Of a stretch of DNA of 64,000 nt, positions 47,500 through 57,929 are shown piece after piece; the stretch's first letter is position 1; every line of letters begins with the position of its first letter. The position numbers were made by a program, and so were the translations under genes. The stretch is taken from NCBI GenBank assembly GCA_910589415.1, contig OU342631.1, forward strand, positions 18,724,001-18,788,000, read 5' to 3'. Source of the stretch: Malachius bipustulatus. Taxonomy: Eukaryota; Arthropoda; Insecta; Coleoptera; Melyridae. The notes under the pieces were generated by a model that had not been told where the DNA came from, ran no database searches, and saw nothing but the letters and a program-made list of their open reading frames with translations.

Positions 47500-47765
47500 T
47501 GTCCACCCGGTCACGGGTTAAAGTGGCATCAGGCTATCCTTCGATTGCCAGCCAGGTCTCAGTCCTGCACGAAGGATTCTCCGATCAGCTGACAATCAGC
47601 TGTTCGTTTCATGTCGGCCGCGTTCGTGACGAGCTTTTCAGACCGGCCGGCGACTGCTGGCTGAGTTCTCGGAAACGGAAAACCGACCGGCAGCAGAGAA
47701 AGCAGTCGAACACCGTCAGCCGGTATAGTCGGATTGTCCTTGCCCAGCTCGAGCAATTTATCCTT
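47500..47765 (+). promoter_or_regulatory. GC- and CpG-rich island, possible 5' exon or promoter
   Basis: About 260 bp of strongly GC-rich, CpG-bearing DNA (GTCGGCCGCGTTCGTGACG, AGACCGGCCGGCGACTGC) lies between AT-rich flanks and ends near a TTTATTTCAG at 47766-47775. Open frames exist on both strands here, and neither shows a known motif. It may be a non-coding first exon, a promoter, a retroelement 5' region or LTR. The strand is uncertain. Confidence 0.35.
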
Positions 47766-48014
47766 TATTTCAGTTTATTATTATTAAATTGCCGAAATTC
47801 GCGTAACGATTACAGAAGGGACAGTAGATTTGTGCTAGAGTTTCGTGATTTTGATTTTCCTTTGTTCTCATTCGGCCGATACAATAATTTTCCAGGTTGG
47901 TATTGTAACTTAGGTATTTTACCTACCTTCCTATTGTATCTTAGTCATATTATAATAAGTAGGGGTAGTTTTAGATTTTTATTTTTATTTTTAGTGATGC
48001 GGTGGTGTTTATAA

Positions 48015-50600
48015 TTTTCTTCTTTTAAAATGAAACCTCTCAAATTAGCTTTCATTTCGTTATAGGTTCCTTTTGTTGCGCTCCAAAATTTTTTTTCTTT
48101 GTGTGGGCTTGACTGGATTGTAGCTTGAAAAAACGCCCTTAAGGCTGTAATAGAATTGTACGTTTCACAGATTATTTTATCGCAAGTTATTGTATTTTTT
48201 TAGTCTTGGATTATTTTGAAGAAAAAAATCATCGTGATATTGTTAATTGAATCTGGTCTTTTACGTCCCTGCTACTTCGTTTTATTATAATAGGTCTTCA
48301 AATTTTATAAAAATATTTTTATATACAAGGGCAATGATAATTTTTTTTGTAGTTTAGTGTGTAGCTACCTACTCCGAATTTTATTTTATTAATCGCAATG
48401 CACACTTTTTTATTTAGTACATAAGAAGTATAAATAATGTATGTTACTTATTTACTTTTTATAAAACAATTTTAGTAAGATTAATCGTTACTGGTTAGGG
48501 TGACTCTAAATTGACTTCTTACCTACGCCAAATTTTAGTTGGTCCTAAAAAAATTAAAAATGATGGGAGGGTAGACATTATAAAAATTGAGGAGCAAAAA
48601 TATCGTTTTTATCCTAGTCTTAAATTAATCATTTTATAATTAAATTTAAAATTAACGTATTGATTTAAATTAGTTAAACCTCTTTGGGCACTGGCGTCGT
48701 TAACTTGCGAGCCCCTTTTGAAAATAATTAGGGTACATCAATACACTTATTACGAAGGAATGCGCCGCGACGCTGTGCTTATTAGATTAGAGAACTAATC
48801 GTGCAATTTTGTATTATAGTCCTATATCCTATATTAACGATATAAATCACCCGCTTTTCATTTAAACCCCTTTTATAAGTACTTTATGGAACATAATACA
48901 GAAGTAGTATTGTAATTCGATTAAAAATATACAGAAATAATATTAATTGTCCTCATGCAGATTTTAGAAAGTTGGATTATGCAGATTATTCCTAAAATAT
49001 GGCTTACTCTAACCCTCAAATAGGTCCAATTTGATTGGAGGTTCTTTATTTTATTTATATTTTGGACGCATTAACAAGAAAATTTTTAATTCCCCGCTTA
49101 TACTTACCACTTTCTAGGTAAATTTATAGAAATTTGACGTAATAGAACTAGTTTATCATGAAAAATACGCATTTTGTTAAGAGATTTATTTATTTAGGGC
49201 CGCTTGTTCAATTCAAAGTTAAGCAACGTTTAATCTGAACTGGAGACTGAAGTTCACCGCTATCAAACGGTGAATTTTGGTTTAAATAAGGCAATGAAAT
49301 GAATCAGAACTGGAAAGCAGAATGAGGCGACCTGGACCAGATGATGACATGAAAAAGCTTTAAAGATATTAAAAATTATGAATGAGTACGTTGAATCTGT
49401 GGCCTTGCAAGTAGTTAGACCATCAAATACTTTTTGCTTTATAAATAATGAGCTGTCGCTCTGTAATTTTTTTAAATAATACAGAAACTGAACTCGTTAA
49501 TAAAGGATACAGTACAAACCTACTAGCCATTCGGTTTTTTTCACAGCTGGTGATAGATAGCCTTTTTCTGGTTGTCTAGTCACAAGGAATAATAAATGTA
49601 AATTTGAATAGTGTGCTGTATAAAATTGTGTACTTATTTTATGTACATATTTATGGGATTGTTAGATTTATGTTGAAGTCCCGACGGACCTGGTTTCGCG
49701 TCACTCAAAACACTTGCTACGAATCGGTTTAAAAAATGGGTTTTTTTATGTCACATTTCCATATTTTTCTGTTCGGATTTGCAAAGTCCGGGCTATTGAC
49801 TTGATGTGAATTATTAATGAGGCTCTTTTGTGATTTCATCTATCTAGTTGGGTGAATAATTTTTTCAATATGCGGCCAAGCCCTTATTGTATTTTTTCTA
49901 CATTGAAAGATTCCAATCTTATTAGTTTTTAGCTGACAACGCTGTCTGGTTGTTGTTGGTTTTTTGAGGATGTAAAAATTATCAGCAATTGTTTACAATT
50001 ACCCTAATGTTTTTTTTTTGGGGGGGGGGATTGATGTATTATTTTAATGAAGGTTTTAACATCAACAAAAAAGCAGTTCGTGATCATGTTTTGTAATCAA
50101 ACGAGAGAGTAAAATTAAAGAGTAAATTTCTACTCGAAATCTATACCTTCATCAGTAGTATGCAGTAGATATTTTTGACTAAAATTCTCTCGAAAATAGT
50201 AGACCATAATATGACTGCAGAAAATTAAAGTTAAATGTGCAATTTTCTGGATAATAATTATTCTTAAAAAAATAGTAATAAGCGTCGACTTCGAATAAAC
50301 CAGCTGATCCTACGCAGACAATTGGTACTGCGTTGAGTCACAATAACTTTTTCATAGCGAACTGTAGCAGACCAGAAAAAAAGTCTGAAGATGAAGAATA
50401 TATCAAAGGAAAAACTTGATTTTGTTAACATGTTAGGTATGCAGGTACTAGCAATATAATTACTATAATTTCACAGTCTTCTTTAGGTAGTTGATGATGC
50501 TAAAATGACAATTGACACTTAAATTATACTTTGAAGTTATCGAGTGTACATTTACTTGAAGCTTATATTGCCGCAGTGGTTATAAAAATATATTTTCATA
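48015..50600. other. Nothing coding recognised
   Basis: AT-rich DNA; a 10-bp G run follows a T run at 50011-50029. A TACCTTCATCAGTAG word near 50141 recalls the CTGATGA words of ribozyme-like repeats but lacks the other core parts. Confidence 0.4.
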
Positions 50601-50606
50601 ATACTG

Positions 50607-51087
50607 CTGGGTTAATTTAAAAAATAACGACCCATTCGATTGCCCATATTTAGACCATATTTCACCACTCATTTTGTTTTACCACCTTTATGAAAACATG
50701 TTATGGAATAAATAATTGTAACTCGGGCCATTTTTACGTGGGTGGTAAAACCAAAACGATGACTATATGTACCTATTGTGGGTAAAAAATGTTATACAAC
50801 TTTGTACCAACCCGATCAAAGATTTTACCACCCCTTAGTTTTGATTTACCACCACCAGTATCATAATTATAGCCCCCAGCCAGGTGTACAAAGTTGTTTT
50901 TACCCACCATATAAACATCGTTTTGGTTTTACCACCCACGTCAACTTGGTCCGAGTTACCACATAGGTATTGGATATGGTAAAAATTATTTATGATAAAT
51001 ATTTTTCTATAGGTGGTAAAATAAAATGAGTCGGTGGTAAAACATGTTATAACGATGGGCAATCGAACGGTATGTTTTACCACCCAG
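50607..51087. mobile_element. 480-bp foldback element with repeated GTGGTAAAA words
   Basis: CTGGGT at both ends opens two arms that pair through TTCGATTGCCCAT, CACTCATTTTGTTTTACCAC, AACTCGG.CCA, ACGTGGGTGGTAAAACCAAA and ACAACTTTGTAC. The word GTGGTAAAA or its complement TTTTACCAC occurs about ten times, so the arms are built on a short degenerate motif. The centre is near 50850. Frames in the arms mirror each other and are not genes. Confidence 0.8.
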
Positions 51088-51185
51088 CCCGACTTTTTTC
51101 GGACCAACTTTACGTACCTAGTTCCGAAAGCAACTGAATTGTTTTTTTCACAATTTTTGAGTCAAACAAAAGGCTATCAAAGGCG

Positions 51186-51290
51186 GTGTCGTAGTTGCTG
51201 CAGCTATCACCGACAGGGTTCGAATCCCAGTCTCGCCATGAATGTTTGTGTAGGTCTTTCAAACTAATCCTCTATTTAGTAAGAATGTTT
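51186..51290 (+). repeat. tRNA-derived SINE, copy 3 (diverged)
   Basis: A B box GGGTTCGAATCCCAG near 51218 is followed by CATGAATGTTTGTGTAGG, like the 3' body of copies 1 and 2. The upstream half TCGTAGTTGCTGCAGCTATC is diverged. Confidence 0.6.
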
Positions 51291-51551
51291 CTGGGGATGA
51301 AGCCGATGATAATTAATTCACAAATCACAACCAAGAAATTAACAGTTGCAGTAACGGATACTTTTATTGGTAACGGTCTTTTTCGAAACAATCACAGTAA
51401 CAAATCAAATTTAAAAAGTGATGTAAAGAAATCTGTAGCAGCAAAACATACTGAACGATACTTGTCGGTTTTTTGTTTGTTTATTAAATCTGGTGGTTTT
51501 GAGGGAGGGGTATCCCTCTAGGGGGAATTTATTGTTTTCTTGATTTTCTAG

Positions 51552-52434
51552 TATACAGGGTGAGTCATTGATATATGGGAAAGCTCGATTGCACCTACAC
51601 CATTAAAGATATCGAAATGAACCAAAAAGTGCTGTAAATGGGAGGGTAAAGTGCAGTTTGTAAAATTATTTTCAGATACACAGGATGGCCCAATATCGCT
51701 GTACGCCATACAACTTTGTTATTTTAAATAGGACACCCTCCTTGGTACACGCAAATGTAATATTATTACATTTGCATATTGTTCGAGAAAAGTCAAAAAG
51801 AATGGTTTGTAAAGTTGAAGTTTGTAATGAGCGATTTATGAGTTATAAACAAATGAAAATCGCGATTTTCCATTTTCAAAGCAGCTTATATTGAAAACGG
51901 CTCGAGATATGGAAAAACGGTTTACATGTTCCTATCTTAACTTTTCAAGCGGTATCCTATTGGATGGATGAAATTTTTATACAGAGTGGTAAAAAATTTG
52001 ATTATTTTCATCAGCCCGGTATAAAAATTTCAGCTACATGATAGGATACCAAATGAAAAATTAAAATAGGAACATGTAAGCCGTTTTCCTCTATCTTGAG
52101 CTGTTTTTAAGAAAAGCTGCTTTGAAAATGGAAAATCGCGAATTTCATTTGTTTATAACTCATAAATGGCTAATTACATTACAAACTTCAACTTTACAAA
52201 CCATTCTTTTTTACTTTTCTCAAATAATCTAAAGATGTAATAATATAGAGGGTGTCCTATTTAAAATAACAAAGTTGTATGGCGCACAGCGATATTGGGC
52301 CATCCTGTGTATCTGAAAATAATTTTACAAACTGCACTTTACCCTCCTATTTACAGCACTTTTTGGTTCATTTCGATATCTTTAATGGTATAGGTGTAAT
52401 CGAGCTTTCCCATATCAATGACTCACCCTGTATA
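51552..52434. mobile_element. 880-bp hairpin element with TATACAGGGTGAGTC ends
   Basis: TATACAGGGTGAGTCATTGA at the left pairs with its complement at the right, and pairing continues through GGGAAAGCTCGATT, AACCAAAAAGTGCTGTAAAT, AGATACACAGGATGGCCCAA (an inner element end) and GTTATAAACAAATGAAAATCGC to a loop near 51985. Arms are over 90% similar. The inner part, with AAAACGG.T.ACATGT.CCTAT and TTTATACAG.GTG.TAAAAAATTTG, matches the inner part of 19160-20035. The outer parts of the two elements differ. Confidence 0.9.
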
Positions 52435-52439
52435 AGGGA

Positions 52440-53290
52440 GTTGAACTTTAAAAATTTATACAACCAGAAGTAAATTTAGTTATGAGAATTTCGAGATTTG
52501 CAAAAAATACGTTTTTTTATTAAATTACCTCAACTTTTTCTCCTCTTCCTCCTGGATTTTCTTGGTAGACAGGCGCGAGAAGACTATATAGCCGTAGGCC
52601 GTAGGTACGATGTAAAAGTGATGGACGCTCTCGCAGGGTATATTTTTTTTAGGAATAAATTACTGAGAATTATAATAATTAGAGCAATAATTTATGTTAT
52701 CTTTTTTTCTTCGGTTTTTTTTTTGAATAAGGTGGAACAGAAGTTGTCCTATAAATTGCGAAAGCGAAAAGTTGTTTCCGAAGATTATTAAAACGTAAAT
52801 ACCTGCTTATTTCTTTCTCGGGGATTTTAATGATTAATAAGTAGGTTGAGAACTTCTGAAGTGGTTAAAAAAGTATGCAGCAGGGGATACTACTCTGGAA
52901 GCTTTTTTGTACTTTTAGGATTAATATTAAAGGTCTAGGTTACTGGAAAATGTGAAATTTTTCAATTTTTTATCTTAAAGGAGAAAAAATTAATGACTTA
53001 CGAGCTTGATAAATTGGATTTTTTTATAACTTTCTAATTAAAAGTTCAGTTCCACTTGTTTAATTGGTTTCTTGGGGTAGACCGTATGGTTCTGACTAAC
53101 TGTGAAACATAAGAAACACAAACGCAATTAGGTTTTTTAATTTATGCAGTTTAGGAAAAAATAAAAAGATGAGTTTCTATTGAAAAAAAACTTGTTATCA
53201 ACCCCCCATAAGGTCCACTTAGTCTATAATGTCTTTCCTAAAAAAGTTGTCTTGTTCCAGCATTTTTTAAAATTAGTGATAATTACTTCA
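52440..53290. other. Nothing recognised
   Basis: AT-rich DNA; the 97-codon frame at 52498-52791 has no motif, is of low complexity and is not called. Confidence 0.4.
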
Positions 53291-53294
53291 AAAC

Positions 53295-53335
53295 AAGTAT
53301 GTTTCGTTTTCGATGGGCCATCCTGTATTATAGGT
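53295..53335 (-). repeat. Solo TACAGGATGGCCCATCGAAA end
   Basis: On the minus strand this reads TACAGGATGGCCCATCGAAA followed by ACGAAAC, nearly the outer end of the element at 30086-31330. Only the end is present. Confidence 0.6.
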
Positions 53336-53798
53336 ATATGAATGTATAAGCTGATGGAAAAGGCGCTTATATAAGTACAGAGAAGCCCTTTCCAACTCGT
53401 TCGCATATAATAAATCCCCAAACTTGTATGCCATAACAGTAGGTACACTTAAAACCGACTCTTTACTAAGTATGTAAGATTTGATTTCGAATCCTGTGAA
53501 GTAAGTCTGAAGTCAGGACTCAAAGTATACATTTAGAAGACTTCCAGCAGCCTTATCCTTATTATGAGCTTTAGAACTAGCGTAGTTAGATGCTTTATAG
53601 CAAACAATCCTGAACTAGAAAACAAAACTAAAACTACTCGTACTAGAACTAGAACTAGATAGTTTGTGATTAAACTCTTTTACTTGTTCCGTCTCTACTT
53701 ATGTCTATTAAATTGAAATTTTGGCTGATTTTTGTATATTGGTTTAACCTCTTTGTTCCAGGAGTATTTACACAAAATTAATTAGATACTTGAAGTCT

Positions 53799-53950
53799 TA
53801 CGCTTGAGGTATCGGTAACAATCTCCGAAAATTATCAAATCATCGGCGTATAACAAAAACAATATATCGCACTTTCTAATTAAAAGTTTTACAGTATCAA
53901 ACCGTCGGGAGTATTTCTGCATTAACGAACACGCCGTTTGTGACGATGGT
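53799..53950 (-). pseudogene. LINE reverse transcriptase fragment (motifs B-C)
   Basis: On the minus strand the translation reads VTNGVFVNAEILP, then after a frame shift KLLIRKCDILFL and LYADDLIIFGDCYRYL. The block LYADDLIIFGD (about 53821-53853) is the catalytic motif C of a reverse transcriptase. The preceding NGV....E.LP fits the NGV.QGE.LSP form of motif B. The frame ends at a stop directly after. It differs from the FADD-type RT at 385-1150, so it comes from another LINE family. Confidence 0.7.
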
Positions 53951-53954
53951 AGAG

Positions 53955-55235
53955 CAACAAAAAAAAAAGAAACTCATCCTGTATATTATATAAATAATAC
54001 CTGAGCAGAGTTAGAATTTCGTCATGTCTGTAGAAACATCAAATATAGTCGGCATTAATATTAATGCTGATTTCCTTGTTCACCTTCGGAGTACAATAAT
54101 AATTCAGCCAAGCCTCTGTGCTTTTGTAATCCATACATTCAATATTTAGTATTGCCTGGCCTGGCGCCCCTGCTGGCAGTGCGAAATACTGCCTGTAGAG
54201 ATGGCTGCCTAGCAAGAAGCCTTTGCATTTCAAATTAGACTCGTATATTTTTTATGTAAATAATAACACGAGTATTGTCATTCCGGTTGAATTTTCACGT
54301 TTCACACATTATCGATGTGTGAGTTGAGTGAGTCATTTGCAAATCATACGGTTTTGAAATTCATACCTGTGGAATTTTAACTTTGTCATAATGTAATTCT
54401 TGGTTTTATTAGTCTAGTTTTATTGCGATTTTTTTCTGTATTTTACAGCGTATTCGTGATTGTTATCAAAATAAACATAGGACTGTTAATTGTAAATATT
54501 GAAAGGTTCTTACTCTTTATTGTTTCAAATCAAAATTTACTTTATAATAATCTAAATAATCAGTTCTTCTTAATTCCACCCATTAATAAACACAACTGTG
54601 CTTTTCAATTGTAGAGATTATTTGCTATATTCTTTACTCTATGGTGCTTCAATCTCAACTAACTGTAGTTTCTGCCTGGCACTCTTATATACACGCCGGC
54701 CGTGGTTTTCGAAAAGTTCTAGGAGCTTCACTGGTGTTGTGGTGTCACAGCGTCGCTCTAGACACAGCCGTGCGCTTTCAAACATGCGCGGAATTATCTG
54801 GCATTCTGTATTAGAATAGAATTAGAATGTTCCCATCATGTCAACTGTATTTTCACGAACTAACAAATCAGCTGACCATTAATTATTTCAGAGAATGTTA
54901 ACAAACATGCCAGAATACTTAGCCATCAATGTTCCTACAATATTAATAATAGATATATCTCAATTGAAAATTAATTTTATAGTTTTTCCACAATAATTGA
55001 CCATACTTGGAGTAAAATATCCAATTGGAAAATCATCAATACTTAAGAAGTATTGCACAGTGTAAAAATGGGTTTTGTATAAAATATTCTGATCCTGTTT
55101 CTGCATAATGTTGAAATTTTAGGGCATGGTTTTCTGCATCTGTTCTGTAGACCGGGAATTAACTTAATCATTTATCAGATATTTCTTGACTGATTTCAAG
55201 CTCTATGAACTTGGCCCCCAAATGAAATGAGTATT
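53955..55235. other. Nothing coding recognised
   Basis: AT-rich DNA with a solo CATCCTGTATAT end at about 53978 and ordinary short frames. No gene is supported. Confidence 0.4.
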
Positions 55236-55240
55236 GACAT

Positions 55241-55447
55241 TTTTTATCGCATTCGTTTGTCCATCGTAGGTCCAAAGAGTTTTTTTTCCAGGTGCTTGTA
55301 CCTAGTAGATGTCCCGTATAGGTACTATATTTTACTTGCCAACTCTTCACGATAAAATATTTTTTACTTTGCTCGAATGTTAAAAAAGATACTTTTCGGT
55401 AGACAACCATGAACCTACGATGGACAAACGAATGCAATAGAAAAAAT
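55241..55447. mobile_element. 207-bp MITE-like inverted repeat
   Basis: TTTTTATCGCATTCGTTTGT and CCATCGTAGGT at the left pair with ACCTACGATGG and ACAAACGAATGCAATAGAAA at the right (about 30 bp, two mismatches). No coding sequence. Confidence 0.8.
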
Positions 55448-55684
55448 TTCAAAATTTCGCATCGGTGGGGGGCAACTTCACACAGCTAGAATTTCATTCC
55501 TATTGCTGCTACCGAACAATAAACAAGTCCATTGTTTCTATCGTTTGCAATTTCCGGATTGGCTATTATGTTGAAACAGAAAACCTTTCGTGTAAGTAGT
55601 GTAATAATATGTAATAATAACAATCGAAAAGCTAATTTGCTGAGTTATTTGGAATTTTCTCACTTTCCCGATTTTTCCTTCAGT

Positions 55685-55960
55685 TCAAAAGAACCGGATA
55701 TTGAAATCTGACATGGAGGGCCGCAAAAGAAGCGAAATCCCACAAAGGCCATCTGTAGCCCTATTAATTCTTTTACTGCTTGAAATGAGGCTGAATTACC
55801 CCCGTCAAGTCTCTCTTGCCGTCTTCCCTTTGCCAACCGAACGTTCGGGCCCCGAATTCGTCCTGCGAATTCGATTAATGGAATGAATGATCCTCCCTTT
55901 CATCTCGGAAACGGAAACAAAGGCACATCGACATGAGATTCAGAGGCCGCCTCTCGATGA
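55685..55960. promoter_or_regulatory. Possible conserved non-coding segment
   Basis: GC-richer than its surroundings and full of short distinct words (CCTATTAATTC, GATTAATGGAATGAATGAT, GGAAACAAAGGC) typical of insect regulatory DNA. A 61-codon frame exists, without splice sites or motifs. The call rests on texture only. Confidence 0.3.
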
Positions 55961-56244
55961 AATAACATACAATTGAATTATTAAGCTGTTACATTTTGTA
56001 TTGATAACAGTAGGTATATAATTTAGATTTAGAACTTTGCATTTGTGTACTTAGTACTTACCCACCTAATTTATGAACTTGTATAATGTATAAATGTTGT
56101 GACCTCATCAATTTATTGTTCGTATAAAACGTTGTCCCGTTTTAATATGCTTGGATTATCTTTGATTCAATTGAAAATTAGATTTTGGTGTTAATACAAC
56201 AATACGCTAATTTCGTTTTTTACATGACGGCAATCCGTTGATAT

Positions 56245-56881
56245 TTACAGTCTTTTTCTATTGGTTTTCCTCTTTTGTCAATTGCTTTTCCTTATTTTTT
56301 GTCAAATGAGTTTCCCCATTTATTAAACGTCAGTTTGATTTTTCAATTCAAATTCCTTTTTGTCAAATGAGATTCCTTTTATATCAAATGCTTTTCCAAT
56401 GTTTATATTACTGTCACTGTACGTAAATAGGAAAAGCAATTGACATAAATTGAAACTGATTTGACTTAAAAGGAAATTAATTGCTAAATCAATGACTTTA
56501 ATCATTGATAGATAGAAAAATAAGAAAATCATTTGACAAATACAGTCTTTTGCTTTTGGTTTTCCTCTTTTGTCAATTGCTTTTTCTTATCTGTCAAATG
56601 ATTTTCTTATTTTTCTATCTATCAACGATTGTAGTCATTGATTTATCAATCAATTTCCTTTTATGTCAAATCAGTTTCACTTTATGTCAATTGCTTTTCC
56701 CATTTACGCACAGTGACATTATAATAAACATTGGAAAAGCATTTGATATAAAAGGAATTTCATTTGACAAAAGAGGAATATCAATTGAAAAATCAAACTG
56801 ACGTTTAATTAGATGGGAAACTCATTTGACAAATAAGGAAAAGCAATTGACAAAAGAGGAAAACCAATAGAAAGACTGTAA
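56245..56881. mobile_element. 637-bp foldback built from TTGTCAATTG motifs
   Basis: The ends TTACAGTCTTT and AAAGACTGTAA bound two arms of about 310 bp that pair almost fully around a centre near 56563. The arms consist of degenerate words such as TTTTGTCAATTGCTTTTCC, GTCAAATGAGATTCC and their complements GGAAAAGCAATTGACA, at least ten in all, separated by short unique pieces (for example TTTTCTATCTATCAACGATT). After the right end, 56882-56930 repeats GGAAAAGCAATTGACAAAAG and continues into a copy of the central sequence. No coding sequence. Confidence 0.9.
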
Positions 56882-56979
56882 GGAAAAGCAATTGACAAAA
56901 GAGGAAAACCAAAAGCAAAAGACTGCGTAATAACAATAAAACGACACAACCTCTAGTGTTCTGCGAAGTCGGAGATATC

Positions 56980-57920
56980 GATGTTTCATATATTGATTAT
57001 TTTCATCTCATCAGTCTGACATATCACCATGAGAGAGGAGTGTGCCGAACAAAGAAAGCCAACGACTTATACAACGTGTCTCTGAAAGGTACAATTTTTG
57101 AATGGCCCGTGATTTTTCAAATTCAAATTTTAATTTATGTTCATTTCTTATTAAATAGAAAATAAACTTGCTAAACTTGCACTTGTTAGATGGTTTCTTC
57201 ATGTCAATACGCTTTGCACTAATAACTTCGAAAAATATGACAGAAATTTTATTAAATTCGAAAAAAAATTCGCTCATAGTGTTAATTTCTATTGCTCGTG
57301 TTGATTTTTTAAATTATTGTAAACAATACCAACTAATATCGCATTCAAAATATTTCATATTCAAAATTTCAGTGAGAAATGTGAGCAAAAAGTTGAAATT
57401 TCAAAAGTTACCATTTTTGGCCATGCATCTGCTTGAAAAGTCATTTCTTTCATAACGGATATTAGAATACATTTGGATAATTTCTAACTAATTTTGCTCA
57501 AATTTCCCGGAAAACACTCTTAGTTTTCGAAATATCATGTTTTTTGTAATTTCGAAGTTTAGATAAGTAAATGCCATTTTCTCCATGGAAATAAAAGTCA
57601 CACCATGTTTTGGACCATTAATCTTTTGGGCAGCACAAACTTATGACTAATTTTTTTTTTTCAAATAAGATTGAAAACAAAAAAATCTCTTATGGCATCA
57701 GAAACATGGCATGGTGCCAATGGTGCCATCTACCGACTGAGAGTACTAGATACTTCATGTTGTCAACCAGACCAGAATTCTCTCAGGGAAATCCGCAATC
57801 TTTATCACTCTATTCCTAAAACTGTTGGTGATATGCGACTACGACACACTCCTCTCATGGTTGTATTGGTGATATGTCAGACTGATGAGCTGAAAACAAT
57901 CAGTGAAACATAGATGTTTC
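56980..57920. repeat. 940-bp segment with 65-bp inverted ends
   Basis: A block with CTCATCAGTCTGACATATCA and ATGAGAG.AGGAGTGTG.CG at 57005-57055 has a reverse-complement copy at 57845-57900. Outside it, GATGTTTCA..TGATTATTTTCA is also mirrored. The 800-bp interior does not pair. The 80-codon frame at 57671-57913 overlaps the right arm and is not supported as a gene. Confidence 0.65.
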
Positions 57921-57929
57921 TGTCTTCAC

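Noticed and set aside
47490..48014. 174-codon open frame, the longest in the window
   Set aside because: It starts in the GC-rich island, where stops are rare by composition, and its second half is low-complexity F/L/Y-rich translation of AT-rich DNA. No domain is visible and the opposite strand is also open.
50131..50165. CTGATGA-type word on the minus strand, possible third hammerhead
   Set aside because: The GAAA and cleavage-triplet parts do not follow at suitable distances and no stem II is visible.
57671..57913. 80-codon frame with plausible-looking protein
   Set aside because: It overlaps the right arm of an inverted repeat whose other arm reads differently, and no family is recognised.
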